From positions 1-19,670 of the forward strand of contig DDWL01000018.1 of NCBI GenBank assembly GCA_002345675.1: a DNA stretch of 19,670 nt. Reading direction: 5' to 3'. Below the pieces are notes generated by a model that was not told the origin of the DNA, searched no databases, and saw nothing but the letters and a program-made list of their open reading frames with translations. The DNA comes from Bacteroidales bacterium UBA2287. Lineage in GTDB: Bacteria > Bacteroidota > Bacteroidia > Bacteroidales > Tenuifilaceae. Each line of letters starts with the position of its first letter. Positions within the stretch are counted from its first letter, which is position 1. Below, piece by piece: positions 8,055-16,768 of the stretch. The position numbers and the translations under genes were made by a program.

Positions 8055-8615
8055 ATGAAAAGATTATTACAATTCACTTTACCAATTGTGCTAACAGCTT
8101 TACTCCTGTTATGTTTTCCTCAATCTTCAGGGGCCAAATTTGAATCCAACTCCTCTCGCACTCCTAAAGTTGGCCTTCGGGTTGGCAATCAAGCACCCGA
8201 CTTTGAACTTCCAATGCCCGATGGTACAATGCTTTCCTTGAGCTCGCTACGCGGGAAAATTGTGCTCATCGATTTTTGGGCATCGTGGTGTAAGGGATGT
8301 AGGAATAAGAAGGGAACGATTGCTGTTTACAACAGATACAAGGATGAAAAATTCGTTAACGCAAATGGCTTTACCGTGCTCTCTGTATCGCTCGACCGCG
8401 AAAAGGAGCCTTGGCTAAAAGCCATTAAGGATGATGGTTTGATTTGGGAAAACCATGTTTGTGATTTTAAAGTTTTTAAAACAAACACTTCTAAACTTTA
8501 CAATCTTGGCGGAGTCCCACGCAAATGGCTGGTTGATGAAAATGGGATAATAATTGCTCGTGACTTAAGCTCATCAGAACTTAAAGTCATACTTGATAAG
8601 AGGTTGAAAGAATAA
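8055..8615 (+). CDS. TlpA-like thioredoxin, exported
   Basis: 186 residues from ATG 8055. A GTG at 7998 in the same frame is rejected because only ATG 8055 puts a normal signal sequence first (MKRLLQFTLPIVLTALLLLCFPQSSGA). Residues about 40-180 are an AhpC-TSA/TlpA thioredoxin fold: GNQAPDFELPMPDG, then IDFWASWCKGC with the redox pair Cys79 and Cys82, and GGVPRKWLVDENG with the cis-Pro loop. Expected to be a periplasmic thiol-disulfide reductase. It lies 76 bases after the receptor gene and 150 bases before the exporter. TlpA-like proteins are regular partners of C39 exporters in Bacteroides loci (recalled). Substrates are unknown, and the GG peptides here lack Cys in their cores. Confidence 0.88.
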   Translation: MKRLLQFTLPIVLTALLLLCFPQSSGAKFESNSSRTPKVGLRVGNQAPDFELPMPDGTMLSLSSLRGKIVLIDFWASWCKGCRNKKGTIAVYNRYKDEKFVNANGFTVLSVSLDREKEPWLKAIKDDGLIWENHVCDFKVFKTNTSKLYNLGGVPRKWLVDENGIIIARDLSSSELKVILDKRLKE

Positions 8616-8652
8616 TAAATGCTATTAATTGCCACTGTTCGATTACCGACCT

Positions 8653-8714
8653 TTTACAGACTGAAGTTTGTTTTGGCAGCCCAATTATTAAGAGGATTGG
8701 TAATAATCTGTAAA
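8653..8714. repeat. Nested inverted repeat upstream of the exporter
   Basis: TTTACAGA (8653-8660) matches TCTGTAAA (8707-8714), and inside them CCAAT (8681-8685) matches ATTGG (8696-8700). It lies upstream of the probable -7 box, so it could be an operator or a dispersed-repeat scar. Support is weak. Confidence 0.3.
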
Positions 8715-8734
8715 GCATTATTAATCATTTTTTA

Positions 8735-8742
8735 TAACTTTG
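8735..8742 (+). promoter_or_regulatory. Vegetative -7 box for the exporter gene
   Basis: TAACTTTG matches the Bacteroidota TAnnTTTG consensus exactly and lies 23 bases before the ATG at 8766, leaving a leader of about 17 bases. No clear -33 TTTG is present. Confidence 0.5.
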
Positions 8743-8765
8743 CCTAGCAAACCCAAATTTAACCA

Positions 8766-10958
8766 ATGCCATTCCCCCACTACACCCAACTCGACGCAAT
8801 GGACTGCGGGCCAACCAGCCTGCGAATAGTGGCTCGTTACCATGGCAAGCATTACAATGTTGACACGCTTAGGGAACGCAGCCACATTACTCGCGAGGGC
8901 GTTAGCATGCTGGGCATTAGCCGTGCCGCCGAAAGCATTGGGTTTCGTACCATGGGGGTAAAGCTCAACTTTGAGCAGCTAAAGGAGGAGGCTCCATTGC
9001 CCGCCATTTTACACTGGAACCAGGAGCACTTTGTGGTGGTTTACCGCATAGCTGGCCCAAAAGGCAAAGAAATGGTTTACGTATCGGATCCAGCCAGTGG
9101 ACTAGCAAAATTTCCTCGCGAAGAGTTTTTGCGTTGCTGGCTCTCAACCACCGAGAGTAACGAACAAATGGGAATTGCCCTGCTGCTTGAGCCAACGCCC
9201 GATTTTTACTCGGCACGCGATGAGAAAATAAACAAGCGCAACTTCGGTTTTCTTTTCAGCTACCTGCGCCCCTACCACCGAATGGTGGTGCAACTTATAC
9301 TGGGTTTGCTGCTGGGCAGTTTACTGCAACTGCTGTTCCCGTTTCTAACACAGAGCATTGTAGACCAAGGAATTGGCAACCGCAACATTAGCTTTATATA
9401 CCTTGTGCTAATAGCCCAAATGGTATTAACCCTTAGCCGTGTTTCGGTGGAATTTATTAGGGGTTGGATTCTGTTGCACCTTGGTACTCGCATAAACGTT
9501 TCGCTTATTTCCGATTTCCTTAGCAAGCTTATGCGCCTACCCATGCGCTTTTTCGACACAAAAATGACGGGCGACCTAATGCAGCGCATTGGCGACCATC
9601 GACGTATCGAAAGTTTTCTGACGGGCACATCGCTTAGCGTAATTTTTTCGCTGGTTAACCTTATAATTTTTGGTGCAGTACTGCTGTTTTACAGCGTAAA
9701 TATTTTTGCCGTTTTCTTTATTGGCAGCGCACTTTACGCTGGCTGGGTTTGGCTTTTCCTTAAAAAGCGTGCCGAACTCGACCACAGGCGCTTTGCGCAA
9801 ATGTCGGCCAACCAAAGCAATCTTATTCAGATTATACAGGGCATGCAGGAAATTAAGCTTAACGGCTGCGAGCAGCAAAAACGCTGGCAGTGGGAAAGCA
9901 TTCAGGCTCGCCTGTTTAGGGTTGGTGTAAAGGGGCTTGCCCTTAGCCAGTACCAGCAAAGCGGTGGTGTGCTACTAAACGAGTTTAAAAATATTGCTAT
10001 AACTGTAATTGCTGCAAAAAGTGTAGTTGATGGTAATATGACGCTGGGTATGATGATGGCCGTTCAGTATATTATTGGTCAGCTTAATAGTCCCATTGAG
10101 CAACTAATCAACTTTTTGAACCTAACCCAAGATGCCAAAATAAGCCTTGAAAGGTTAGGCGAAATTCATTTACGAGACGACGAGGAGGATTTGGAAGGCT
10201 CGAGAATTACCGACATTCAACCCAATGCCGACCTTAGCGTTCAAAACCTTAACTTTAGGTACGAAGGACCCGACTCGGAGCTGGTTCTAAACAATGTTAG
10301 CGTTACCATTCCTGCTGGAAAGCAAACGGCCATAGTTGGAACTTCGGGAAGCGGGAAAACTACGCTCGTAAAACTTCTACTTGGCTTTTACCCGCCAACA
10401 GGTGGCGAAATTCGCCTTGGCGGAAATAACCTCGATGCCTTTAGCCTTCGCCGTTGGCGCGAAGAGTGCGGCGTAGTAATGCAGGATGGCTTTATTTTTT
10501 CCGACACCATTGCAAGAAATATTGCGCCAGGGGTAGAATTTATCGACAAAAGTCTTTTGCTTAATGCTGCAAAGGTGGCTAATATTGGCGATTTCATTTC
10601 TACATTACCCCTTGGGTATAACACAAAAATAGGTAGCGAAGGGCATGGGCTAAGTCAAGGGCAAAAGCAGCGCATACTAATTGCCCGCGCAGTGTACAAA
10701 AACCCAATGTTCATCTTTTTCGACGAAGCCACAAACTCGCTCGATGCGAACAACGAAAAGGTTATTCTTGAGAATTTACAAGAATTTATAAAGGGACGTA
10801 CTGCGATAGTTGTTGCGCACAGGCTAAGCACAGTAAAAAATGCCGACCAGATTATTGTAATTGAAAAGGGGCAAATAGTTGAAACCGGTACGCATAAGGA
10901 ATTGAGCGAGAAAAAAGGGGCATACTATACTTTAGTTAAAAATCAGTTAGAATTGTAA
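8766..10958 (+). CDS. Peptidase-containing ABC transporter (C39 peptidase, membrane domain, ATPase)
   Basis: 730 residues, the usual length for bacteriocin-type exporters. Residues 1-130 are a C39 protease with QLDAMDCGPTSL (oxyanion Gln8, nucleophile Cys14), HWNQEHFVVVY (His88) and DPASG (Asp108), so the catalytic set looks intact. A membrane domain with about six helices spans roughly 160-440. The ATPase has Walker A GTSGSGKTT (525-533), VMQDG, the signature LSQGQKQR (629-636), Walker B IFFDEAT (Asp653, Glu654) and switch His685. Family role: cut the leader after Gly-Gly and export the core across the inner membrane. The two GG peptides at 17088 and 17486 are the natural candidate substrates in this window. 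The HlyD adaptor follows after 170 bases. GC content is visibly higher than in the lipoprotein genes upstream. Confidence 0.95.
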   Translation: MPFPHYTQLDAMDCGPTSLRIVARYHGKHYNVDTLRERSHITREGVSMLGISRAAESIGFRTMGVKLNFEQLKEEAPLPAILHWNQEHFVVVYRIAGPKGKEMVYVSDPASGLAKFPREEFLRCWLSTTESNEQMGIALLLEPTPDFYSARDEKINKRNFGFLFSYLRPYHRMVVQLILGLLLGSLLQLLFPFLTQSIVDQGIGNRNISFIYLVLIAQMVLTLSRVSVEFIRGWILLHLGTRINVSLISDFLSKLMRLPMRFFDTKMTGDLMQRIGDHRRIESFLTGTSLSVIFSLVNLIIFGAVLLFYSVNIFAVFFIGSALYAGWVWLFLKKRAELDHRRFAQMSANQSNLIQIIQGMQEIKLNGCEQQKRWQWESIQARLFRVGVKGLALSQYQQSGGVLLNEFKNIAITVIAAKSVVDGNMTLGMMMAVQYIIGQLNSPIEQLINFLNLTQDAKISLERLGEIHLRDDEEDLEGSRITDIQPNADLSVQNLNFRYEGPDSELVLNNVSVTIPAGKQTAIVGTSGSGKTTLVKLLLGFYPPTGGEIRLGGNNLDAFSLRRWREECGVVMQDGFIFSDTIARNIAPGVEFIDKSLLLNAAKVANIGDFISTLPLGYNTKIGSEGHGLSQGQKQRILIARAVYKNPMFIFFDEATNSLDANNEKVILENLQEFIKGRTAIVVAHRLSTVKNADQIIVIEKGQIVETGTHKELSEKKGAYYTLVKNQLEL

Positions 10959-10973
10959 TTTTGAATAAATTGA

Positions 10974-11035
10974 ACCACAATAGGCACAGTAGCACACAAT
11001 AGAGTAACTATGTGACCTAATGTGTCTAATGTGGT
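10974..11035. repeat. Intergenic inverted-repeat element, copy 1
   Basis: It begins ACCACAATAGGCACA and ends TGTGTCTAATGTGGT, near-perfect inverted arms about 60 bases apart end to end. A second copy follows at 11061-11120. It resembles the non-coding 'ACCACA...TGTGGT' repeats scattered in Bacteroidota genomes (recalled). Confidence 0.7.
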
Positions 11036-11060
11036 AAAAGAATTGGAAGTTAAAACCTTA

Positions 11061-11120
11061 ACCACAATAGACACAGTGGAAATCAATAGACCTTAAGTGC
11101 CCTAATGTGCCTAATGTGGT
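11061..11120. repeat. Intergenic inverted-repeat element, copy 2
   Basis: It begins ACCACAATAGACACA and ends TGTGCCTAATGTGGT, the same design as 10974-11035 in the same orientation. It ends 8 bases before the HlyD start, so in the mRNA it would fold directly ahead of the start codon and might affect translation. Confidence 0.7.
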
Positions 11121-11128
11121 AAAAAAAA

Positions 11129-12427
11129 ATGGAAAACAAAATCAACATAAAGTCCGATGAAATTACCGAAATACTCGGTACGCCTCCACGCTGGGTTATT
11201 CGCTGGGGAATTACCGTGCTATTTCTTGTAATTGCAACAGTATTTATTGGCAGCGCATTTTTTCGTTACCCTGATACTGTATTTGCTCCTGTTGTTATTA
11301 CTGCCGAAAACCCTCCATCGGTTGTGTTGTCGAGGGCAACAGGTAAACCCTCAGCAATTTTTGTTGCCGAAGGGCAATTGGTTACAAAAGGCGATACCCT
11401 TGGAGTTATTGAAAGTTCGGCCAACCATATCGATGTTTTTACACTTTCGAAGGTCATTGCACATTTCAGTTTTACTAATTCTTCGAACGATTCGCTTTTC
11501 AGTATTCTCTTTAACAAGCAAATGGCGTTGGGCGAATTGCAACCAATTTACAATTCATTTTCGCGTGCCTACAATGACTTTACACTTTTTAACAAGCAGA
11601 AATACCACCAGCAAAAAATCGATGCTCTCGAAAGCGAACACAACCATTACCTTAACTACTACGACAGGCTTTGGAGTCAGCGTAACCTAACGCTTAAGGA
11701 TTTAAAAATTACCCAAAAACAGTTTAACCGCGACTCAACACTTTTTACTAATAAGGTTATTGCCGCTGCCGAGTTCGAAAAATCGCAAGCAGTTGTTTTG
11801 GCTAAACGACAGCAACTCGAAAGTTCACGAATAAACCTTTCGAATGCGGCAATAACCATTGAACGCCTAAAGCAAAGCATTGCCGACACCCGCCTCGAGT
11901 ACGAAAGCAAACATAAATCGCTTAGCGACGAACTGGTTAATACCCATAGGCAGCTTACAAGTTCTCTTTCGACTTGGGAAAAGAGTTTTTTGCTAATTGC
12001 TCCTTCAACGGGGAAGTTAAGCTTTATGAGCATTTGGAGCAACGTTCAGGAGGTAAAAACTGGCGATGCGCTATTTGCCATAACCCCCGAAAATATTGGT
12101 GAAGTTCAGGCTCGTCTTGTAATTCCATTCGAAGGTGCAGGGAAAGTTAAAGTAGGGCAACGGGTAAACATTAAACTCGATGGCTACTCGTACATGGAGT
12201 TTGGAATGGTTGAGGCAAAGCTCACCTCAATATCGTCGGGCTATACCGACAAAGGTTACCCAGCAGTAGCATCGCTACCCTTTGGGCCAGTTACATCGTA
12301 TGGCGTAAACCTTCCGCTCGACAGAGAGTTGCTTGGAGTTGCCGAAATTACAACCGAAGACCTACCCCTTTTACATAGATTGTTTAGCCCGCTAAAGCAT
12401 ATTTACAAGTCGAAGGTAGAGCGATAA
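11129..12427 (+). CDS. HlyD-family membrane-fusion adaptor of the peptide exporter
   Basis: 432 residues. A short cytoplasmic N-terminus is followed by one membrane helix (about 25-45), a lipoyl-like half-motif (ATGKPSAIFVAEGQLVTKGDTLGVIES, about 70-95), a long Gln/Lys/Glu-rich coiled coil at about 150-290, then the second lipoyl half and a beta-barrel region (LLIAPSTGKLSFM, GDALFAITPE, VKVGQRVNIKLDGY). It is the type of periplasmic adaptor that joins a C39 ABC exporter to an outer-membrane channel. No TolC-like gene is in the window. The gap to the exporter holds two hairpin repeats rather than an obvious promoter, so the two are probably one transcription unit with modulated translation. 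Confidence 0.92.
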   Translation: MENKINIKSDEITEILGTPPRWVIRWGITVLFLVIATVFIGSAFFRYPDTVFAPVVITAENPPSVVLSRATGKPSAIFVAEGQLVTKGDTLGVIESSANHIDVFTLSKVIAHFSFTNSSNDSLFSILFNKQMALGELQPIYNSFSRAYNDFTLFNKQKYHQQKIDALESEHNHYLNYYDRLWSQRNLTLKDLKITQKQFNRDSTLFTNKVIAAAEFEKSQAVVLAKRQQLESSRINLSNAAITIERLKQSIADTRLEYESKHKSLSDELVNTHRQLTSSLSTWEKSFLLIAPSTGKLSFMSIWSNVQEVKTGDALFAITPENIGEVQARLVIPFEGAGKVKVGQRVNIKLDGYSYMEFGMVEAKLTSISSGYTDKGYPAVASLPFGPVTSYGVNLPLDRELLGVAEITTEDLPLLHRLFSPLKHIYKSKVER

Positions 12428-12430
12428 TAG

Positions 12431-12523
12431 AACACAGATGACACAGATTGAACAGATCTCCACGGATTTTTTTTCCGTGTTCCTCCGTCCCCGATAACTA
12501 TCGGGGTCTGTGTCTCCGTGGTT
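12431..12523. repeat. Composite intergenic palindromic repeat
   Basis: This stretch holds ACACAGA-type arms, a CACGGA / TCCGTG hairpin (12461-12479, T-rich loop), the perfect CCCCGAT-AACT-ATCGGGG hairpin (12489-12506), and a closing TCTGTGT and CCGTGG. It has no coding content. It looks like a dispersed Bacteroidota intergenic repeat and may also stop transcription after the HlyD gene. Confidence 0.6.
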
Positions 12524-12620
12524 TCTCTTTTACTTCGTAGCGTTTATTGGTCACTAATGACACCGATTTAACAAACCTTCACAAATTTTTATATATTGCA
12601 AGCACTAACTACTCATTACT

Positions 12621-15428
12621 ATGAGAGGTGCCAAAGTAACAATCTCGTTTGCTGTATCAGCAATAACTGCCTTAATTCTAATTCTTTCGAGTGCAAACGT
12701 TTCGCTTTATGCTCAAGCAAAAAGCAACCCCGATAGCCTTGCAAAAGTTTACAATAATACTGGTGTCGACTTTGCCATAGCAGGCGATTACGAGCAAGCC
12801 AGCACATTCTTTTTAAAATCGCTTAAAATACGCGAGTCGTTACCAAACTACCCGAAGTTTAAGCTGGCAAATGGCTATATAAACTTAGCCAACCTAAAAA
12901 TGGAGCTAAGCTATCTCGATTCAGCGATGTTTTACTACACCACAGCCGAAACAATTCTGAATGAAGCCGAAAGCAAGCCCTCATCAACCCTTGGGATTCT
13001 TTATGTTCAAATGGGCAGCTGCTTAACTTACAAACAAAACTATGCCGACGCCATTCACTATATCCGTAAAGGCATTTCGGTTCTACAACAAGATTCTATT
13101 GCAAACAGCAATCGAATTATCCAATCCTATCAGAAACTTTCCAATTCACACCTTTTCTCGGGTCAAGTTTACGAGGCTATTAATGCGGCAAAAACTGCGT
13201 ATAAGTTAGCTCAAACAGCAAACCCTTTATACTTGTCGCAAATTAGCTACAGTTTAGGAAACGCTTACTTTAAAAGTGAAAATTACTCCGATGCTATTAT
13301 GTTTTTTAAAGAAGCTGAAACGAGTCAAAAACACTCCAATAAATTGACTAATTCAGTACTAATTGGATTATACAATAGTATGGGGTTAGCTTATTGGCAG
13401 CAGGGCGATTTAAATTCGGCAAGTGAATATTTTGAAAAAGGGTACAAAATAATTTCACCCTCAATAAAATTTACGCCTCACGTTGGAATGCTACTTCGCA
13501 ACTATGCTCGATTTCACTTAATTAAGAACGACTATAGTAAAACTGAAGCCTTGTTTACCGAAGCCATAGAAATTAACCAAAAAGCAAATCGAAAGGAGTC
13601 GTATTTTATTAATTCCATATCCGATTTTTACTCTCCTACTATTGCAGTTCAATGTTTAGTTGGGTTAGGCGATGTTTATCGAAGTATTTACAATCAAAAT
13701 AATAATTTGGCTTATGCTGAAAAGGCCATTGCATCGTACAGAAAATCGATTGAACTTTTCGACGACTTACGGTTAAATGTGCAAGATGAAAGCGATAGAC
13801 TCTTTATAACCGAAAGTTACCACACTACTTATCTGCGAGCCATTCATTTGTGCATGGTATTAGCCAAGTTGGATCCAAAGTATATCGATTACTCCTTCAA
13901 ATTAGCATCGAAAGCAAAGGCAGCGGTACTTTATCAAGCCCTTAACAAGGAAAAAGAAATTGAATTTGCAGGTGTTCCTTCGCATTTACTGAAAACCGAA
14001 CAATCGCTAAAACTTACTTTAAATAGGTTGCAAGAACTTCATTACGAAGAACGTACTAAGCCAAACCCCTCAACCAAATTTTTGCAGTCAATTGAGAATA
14101 GGCTTTTCGAGTCGCAACAAAATTTAAAGAAAATAGTTACCCAAATTGAAAAGGGTTACCCAAAATACTTTGCACTTAAATACGATTCAAGTTCGGTTAG
14201 CATTAAGGAGATACAGAATAAACTAACCAGAAAGCAATTGCTAATCGACTACATAATTGCCGACTCTGCGTTGATAAGTTTTGCAGTAACAAAAAATAAG
14301 GTTTTAAGCAGTGTATCAAAAATCGATTCTACTTTTTTTAACAACTTGGCAATATTTGTCAACGAAGTTAACCCAAAGGGTTTTGATAGCATTAACCGAC
14401 ACAGTTTGAAACGATTTGCCAACTCATCATACTACCTTTACTTATACTTGCTTAAGCCTTACGAAGAGTTGCTAAAGGGTCGAGAGCTAATAGTTATTCC
14501 ACACAACGAGCTTGCCTCTATTCCTTTTTGTGCATTAGTTACCCAAAACGACACTTTGCCAAGGGGTTTCTACTCGCTTCGGTACCTTGTTAAAACGAAC
14601 TCAACAACCTATGTTCCCTCTTCAAAAATATTTTTCGACTCCAAAAAGCAATTACCGCAACTAAATGTAAGCGCCATTTCGTATGCTCCAGAGTACAATA
14701 GGCCATTGCCCGATTTCGAATTACTTTCGTTAACAAGCAGGCAGTATTTTGGCGATTTACCTGGAGCCGAAAAGGAATCGAATGCAATTTCGAAAGTACT
14801 CAATGGCAAACAAGTAACTGGTAAAAGTATTAGCAAACAACAGTTTACAAATGAAATTGTAAAATTCGACATACTTCACCTTGCAATGCATACGCACATT
14901 AACGAAACCAATCCGCTTTTTTCAAAACTTGTTCTTTCGGTTTCGCACGACAGCATTGAAAAAGGTATGCTAAATATTTACGAAATATATGAGCTAAACC
15001 TAAAGTGCCGCTTGGCAATTATTAGCGCATGCCGAAGTGGCGATGGAAACTCTGTTAAGGGCGAAGGTTTAATGAGCATTGCCCGAGGACTTCAGTATGC
15101 TGGTTGCCCTGCACTTATTGCTGCGCAATGGCGAGTCGACGATTTTAGTGGTGCCGAAATAATGGTTGAATTTGCGAAAAATATTAAGAATGGAGATAAC
15201 CTAGGTCGTGCTTTGCAAAAAGCGCAATTTAATTTTATCGACAATGCCGACCCGTTACGTTCGCATCCATATTTCTGGGCATCGTACCAGCTAATTGGCA
15301 ACAAATCGGCAATTTATTTCCCTTTAGCTGCTAAGTATGCATTTGTGGGGCTACTACTTCTTGTATTTGGGATAGTAATTTTTACAGTAAATAGTAAGCG
15401 AATAAAAAGAGCTAAAGCAAATCGATAA
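12621..15428 (+). CDS. Exported TPR-CHAT protease-like protein with C-terminal membrane anchor
   Basis: 935 residues. Signal peptide MRGAKVTISFAVSAITALIL to about residue 31. Residues about 40-400 are TPR repeats (VYNNTGVDFAIAGDYEQAS, LGNAYFKSENYSDAIMFF, MGLAYWQQGDLNSASEYF). A helical linker follows, then a CHAT domain at about 590-900 with LHLAMHTH (probable catalytic His757) and IISACRSGDG (Cys804), the His/Cys pair of caspase/separase-like peptidases. A membrane helix at about 908-924 and a basic tail end the protein. Family knowledge: CHAT domains with TPR act as proteases in several regulatory and defence systems. Secretion puts this one in the periplasm, anchored in the inner membrane. 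Its 3' end overlaps the convergent anti-sigma-like gene by 17 bases. Target unknown; cleavage of a membrane regulator or of the exported peptide would be attractive but is unproven. Confidence 0.9.
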   Translation: MRGAKVTISFAVSAITALILILSSANVSLYAQAKSNPDSLAKVYNNTGVDFAIAGDYEQASTFFLKSLKIRESLPNYPKFKLANGYINLANLKMELSYLDSAMFYYTTAETILNEAESKPSSTLGILYVQMGSCLTYKQNYADAIHYIRKGISVLQQDSIANSNRIIQSYQKLSNSHLFSGQVYEAINAAKTAYKLAQTANPLYLSQISYSLGNAYFKSENYSDAIMFFKEAETSQKHSNKLTNSVLIGLYNSMGLAYWQQGDLNSASEYFEKGYKIISPSIKFTPHVGMLLRNYARFHLIKNDYSKTEALFTEAIEINQKANRKESYFINSISDFYSPTIAVQCLVGLGDVYRSIYNQNNNLAYAEKAIASYRKSIELFDDLRLNVQDESDRLFITESYHTTYLRAIHLCMVLAKLDPKYIDYSFKLASKAKAAVLYQALNKEKEIEFAGVPSHLLKTEQSLKLTLNRLQELHYEERTKPNPSTKFLQSIENRLFESQQNLKKIVTQIEKGYPKYFALKYDSSSVSIKEIQNKLTRKQLLIDYIIADSALISFAVTKNKVLSSVSKIDSTFFNNLAIFVNEVNPKGFDSINRHSLKRFANSSYYLYLYLLKPYEELLKGRELIVIPHNELASIPFCALVTQNDTLPRGFYSLRYLVKTNSTTYVPSSKIFFDSKKQLPQLNVSAISYAPEYNRPLPDFELLSLTSRQYFGDLPGAEKESNAISKVLNGKQVTGKSISKQQFTNEIVKFDILHLAMHTHINETNPLFSKLVLSVSHDSIEKGMLNIYEIYELNLKCRLAIISACRSGDGNSVKGEGLMSIARGLQYAGCPALIAAQWRVDDFSGAEIMVEFAKNIKNGDNLGRALQKAQFNFIDNADPLRSHPYFWASYQLIGNKSAIYFPLAAKYAFVGLLLLVFGIVIFTVNSKRIKRAKANR

Positions 15429-16149
15429 TTTCCTTTGCTCGTGCCGAATACAGCCCATTTTCGTTATGAATTTGCTGTAGAACTGTTCTTGCGTCGGCTG
15501 TTCTGTTTTGCTTAAGTATTGCTAATGCCAAGTACCACTTAAAGGTTTCGCTAAACAGCAGGCTGTCGTTTTCACTTATTGGAGTTCGAAGAATTTTCTC
15601 GGCCATAACGGCTCTATTGCTTTGAATGTAAGCACACGAAAGCATAAGCATTGCTTTACTGTCGGTTGGGTATTGTTTTAAAGTCGATTCGAGAATGGGA
15701 ATCGCGTTTTCGTAATCATTATTTGTATAAAACCTAACCAATTCGGGCGAAATAGCTGCTGTAATTCTCCCATTCGCTGCTCGGGTTTCGCCAGTTACCT
15801 GAAATGGAGTATAATACGCTTCAAATACTTTTTGAGGACTACTTGCTGTGTAAAAAAGTGTATAAACCCCAAACATCAAAGCTATACTTGCAACAGCAAT
15901 AAAAGGTGCAATACGTAAAACACGAAACTTATTTTGATTCAAACTTGAATGGGCTAAATGTAACTTCTCTCTCAAGCTATTTTCATCGGCATTCGTAATC
16001 GAATCTTTTAATTCGAGACATAGGTTAACTTCCCTCTGAAGTTCAGGGTTTACTTTAAGTTCCTTTTCAAATTGCTCAAATGCTTCCTTTGGCAATTTTC
16101 CAAGAATGTAATCGTCAATGAGTTTCGAATAAGTCATCGTCGTACTCAT
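15412..16149 (-). CDS. Membrane-TPR protein, putative anti-sigma partner of the ECF sigma factor
   Basis: 245 residues on the minus strand. An N-terminal helical region (about 1-70; YILGKLPKEAFEQFEKELKVNPEL) resembles the cytoplasmic part of Bacteroidota anti-sigma proteins but lacks zinc-binding His/Cys motifs. One membrane helix follows at about 78-100, then a periplasmic part with TPR-like repeats at about 130-245. It starts inside the end of the sigma gene (overlap 16115-16149), so the two are translationally coupled, which supports a sigma/anti-sigma pair. An alternative start at 16137 (MTYSKL) is possible. The protein at 17668-18423 has the same domain order. The orientation N-in/TPR-out fits envelope sensing. 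Function as anti-sigma is inferred from position and architecture. Confidence 0.8.
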   Translation of the reverse strand: MSTTMTYSKLIDDYILGKLPKEAFEQFEKELKVNPELQREVNLCLELKDSITNADENSLREKLHLAHSSLNQNKFRVLRIAPFIAVASIALMFGVYTLFYTASSPQKVFEAYYTPFQVTGETRAANGRITAAISPELVRFYTNNDYENAIPILESTLKQYPTDSKAMLMLSCAYIQSNRAVMAEKILRTPISENDSLLFSETFKWYLALAILKQNRTADARTVLQQIHNENGLYSARAKEIIDLL

Positions 16150-16717
16150 TTAATAATTTACTAAAAAGAGGATCGCTTTTAATACTTTTTACGAGATATT
16201 CCTTACAAAGATACTTTCGTCGTCGCGCATACTCCTCCGATATTAAACCATGCTCGGTTGCAATTTCAACATACGATTTCCCTTCAAAAAACGACATAAG
16301 AATTTTCTTGCAATCCTCCTGCAGTTTGTAAAAGTGCTCTAAAAAAAGCTTCCTCCGTCTACTTTGAAGATACTCGCTCACAATCATTTGCACCGAATCG
16401 TCGAAAATTTCGGGCATGGGAACAATTTGAGTATTATCCTTTTTTTCGTGTTTAATTTGGTTGACTAAAATGAGCTTACAAATTCCAACAATGTAGCTCT
16501 CAACCATTATTGTCGAGTCTAATTTATTCGACTTTGCTTTTCGAAACATTAAAATAATGGCCTCCTGAAAAATGTCGTTTGCAGTGTCGTAATCAACACC
16601 CTTCTTATCAAACAACTTTCGGACTTTTGGAAAAACATTGACGTACAAATAGTTAAGAACAGTTTGGTTTTGTTCAACTATACCCTTTAAAAGTTCGCTA
16701 TTTGTGTACTTTGGCAT
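16115..16717 (-). CDS. ECF-type RNA polymerase sigma factor
   Basis: 200 residues on the minus strand. Region 2 lies at about 12-90 (VLNYLYVNVFPKVRKLF, DIFQEAIILMFRKA), with the acidic -10-recognition helix typical of sigma-70. Region 4 at about 122-180 has the helix-turn-helix SYVEIATEHGLISEEYARRRKYLCKEY. Length and the lack of regions 1 and 3 fit an ECF factor. The gene overlaps the downstream membrane-TPR gene by 35 bases. It is divergent from the GG-peptide operon, whose leader carries the 62-bp element, making that operon the likeliest target. The downstream pairing suggests release of the sigma factor by an envelope signal. Confidence 0.88.
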   Translation of the reverse strand: MPKYTNSELLKGIVEQNQTVLNYLYVNVFPKVRKLFDKKGVDYDTANDIFQEAIILMFRKAKSNKLDSTIMVESYIVGICKLILVNQIKHEKKDNTQIVPMPEIFDDSVQMIVSEYLQSRRRKLFLEHFYKLQEDCKKILMSFFEGKSYVEIATEHGLISEEYARRRKYLCKEYLVKSIKSDPLFSKLLNEYDDDLFETH

Positions 16718-16738
16718 TTTAACGCTTTCATCTTAATG

Positions 16739-16768
16739 CAAAACTATTAAAATTAGTGGGACTCCAAC
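16739..16768 (-). promoter_or_regulatory. Vegetative-type promoter for the sigma/anti-sigma pair
   Basis: On the minus strand TAGTTTTG (16746-16739) matches TAnnTTTG, and GTTG (16768-16765) stands in for the -33 TTTG with an 18-base spacer. It lies 21 bases before the ATG at 16717. Confidence 0.45.

Noticed and set aside
9576..9959. Minus-strand 127-codon frame inside the exporter gene
   Set aside because: The plus strand encodes the conserved membrane domain of the exporter here; the antisense translation has no recognisable features.
10959..11128. CRISPR array
   Set aside because: There are only two repeat units, each with internal inverted arms, no spacer pattern and no cas genes.
12619..12807. 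Minus-strand 62-codon frame opposite the start of the CHAT gene
   Set aside because: It overlaps the signal peptide and first TPR of the well-supported CHAT gene.
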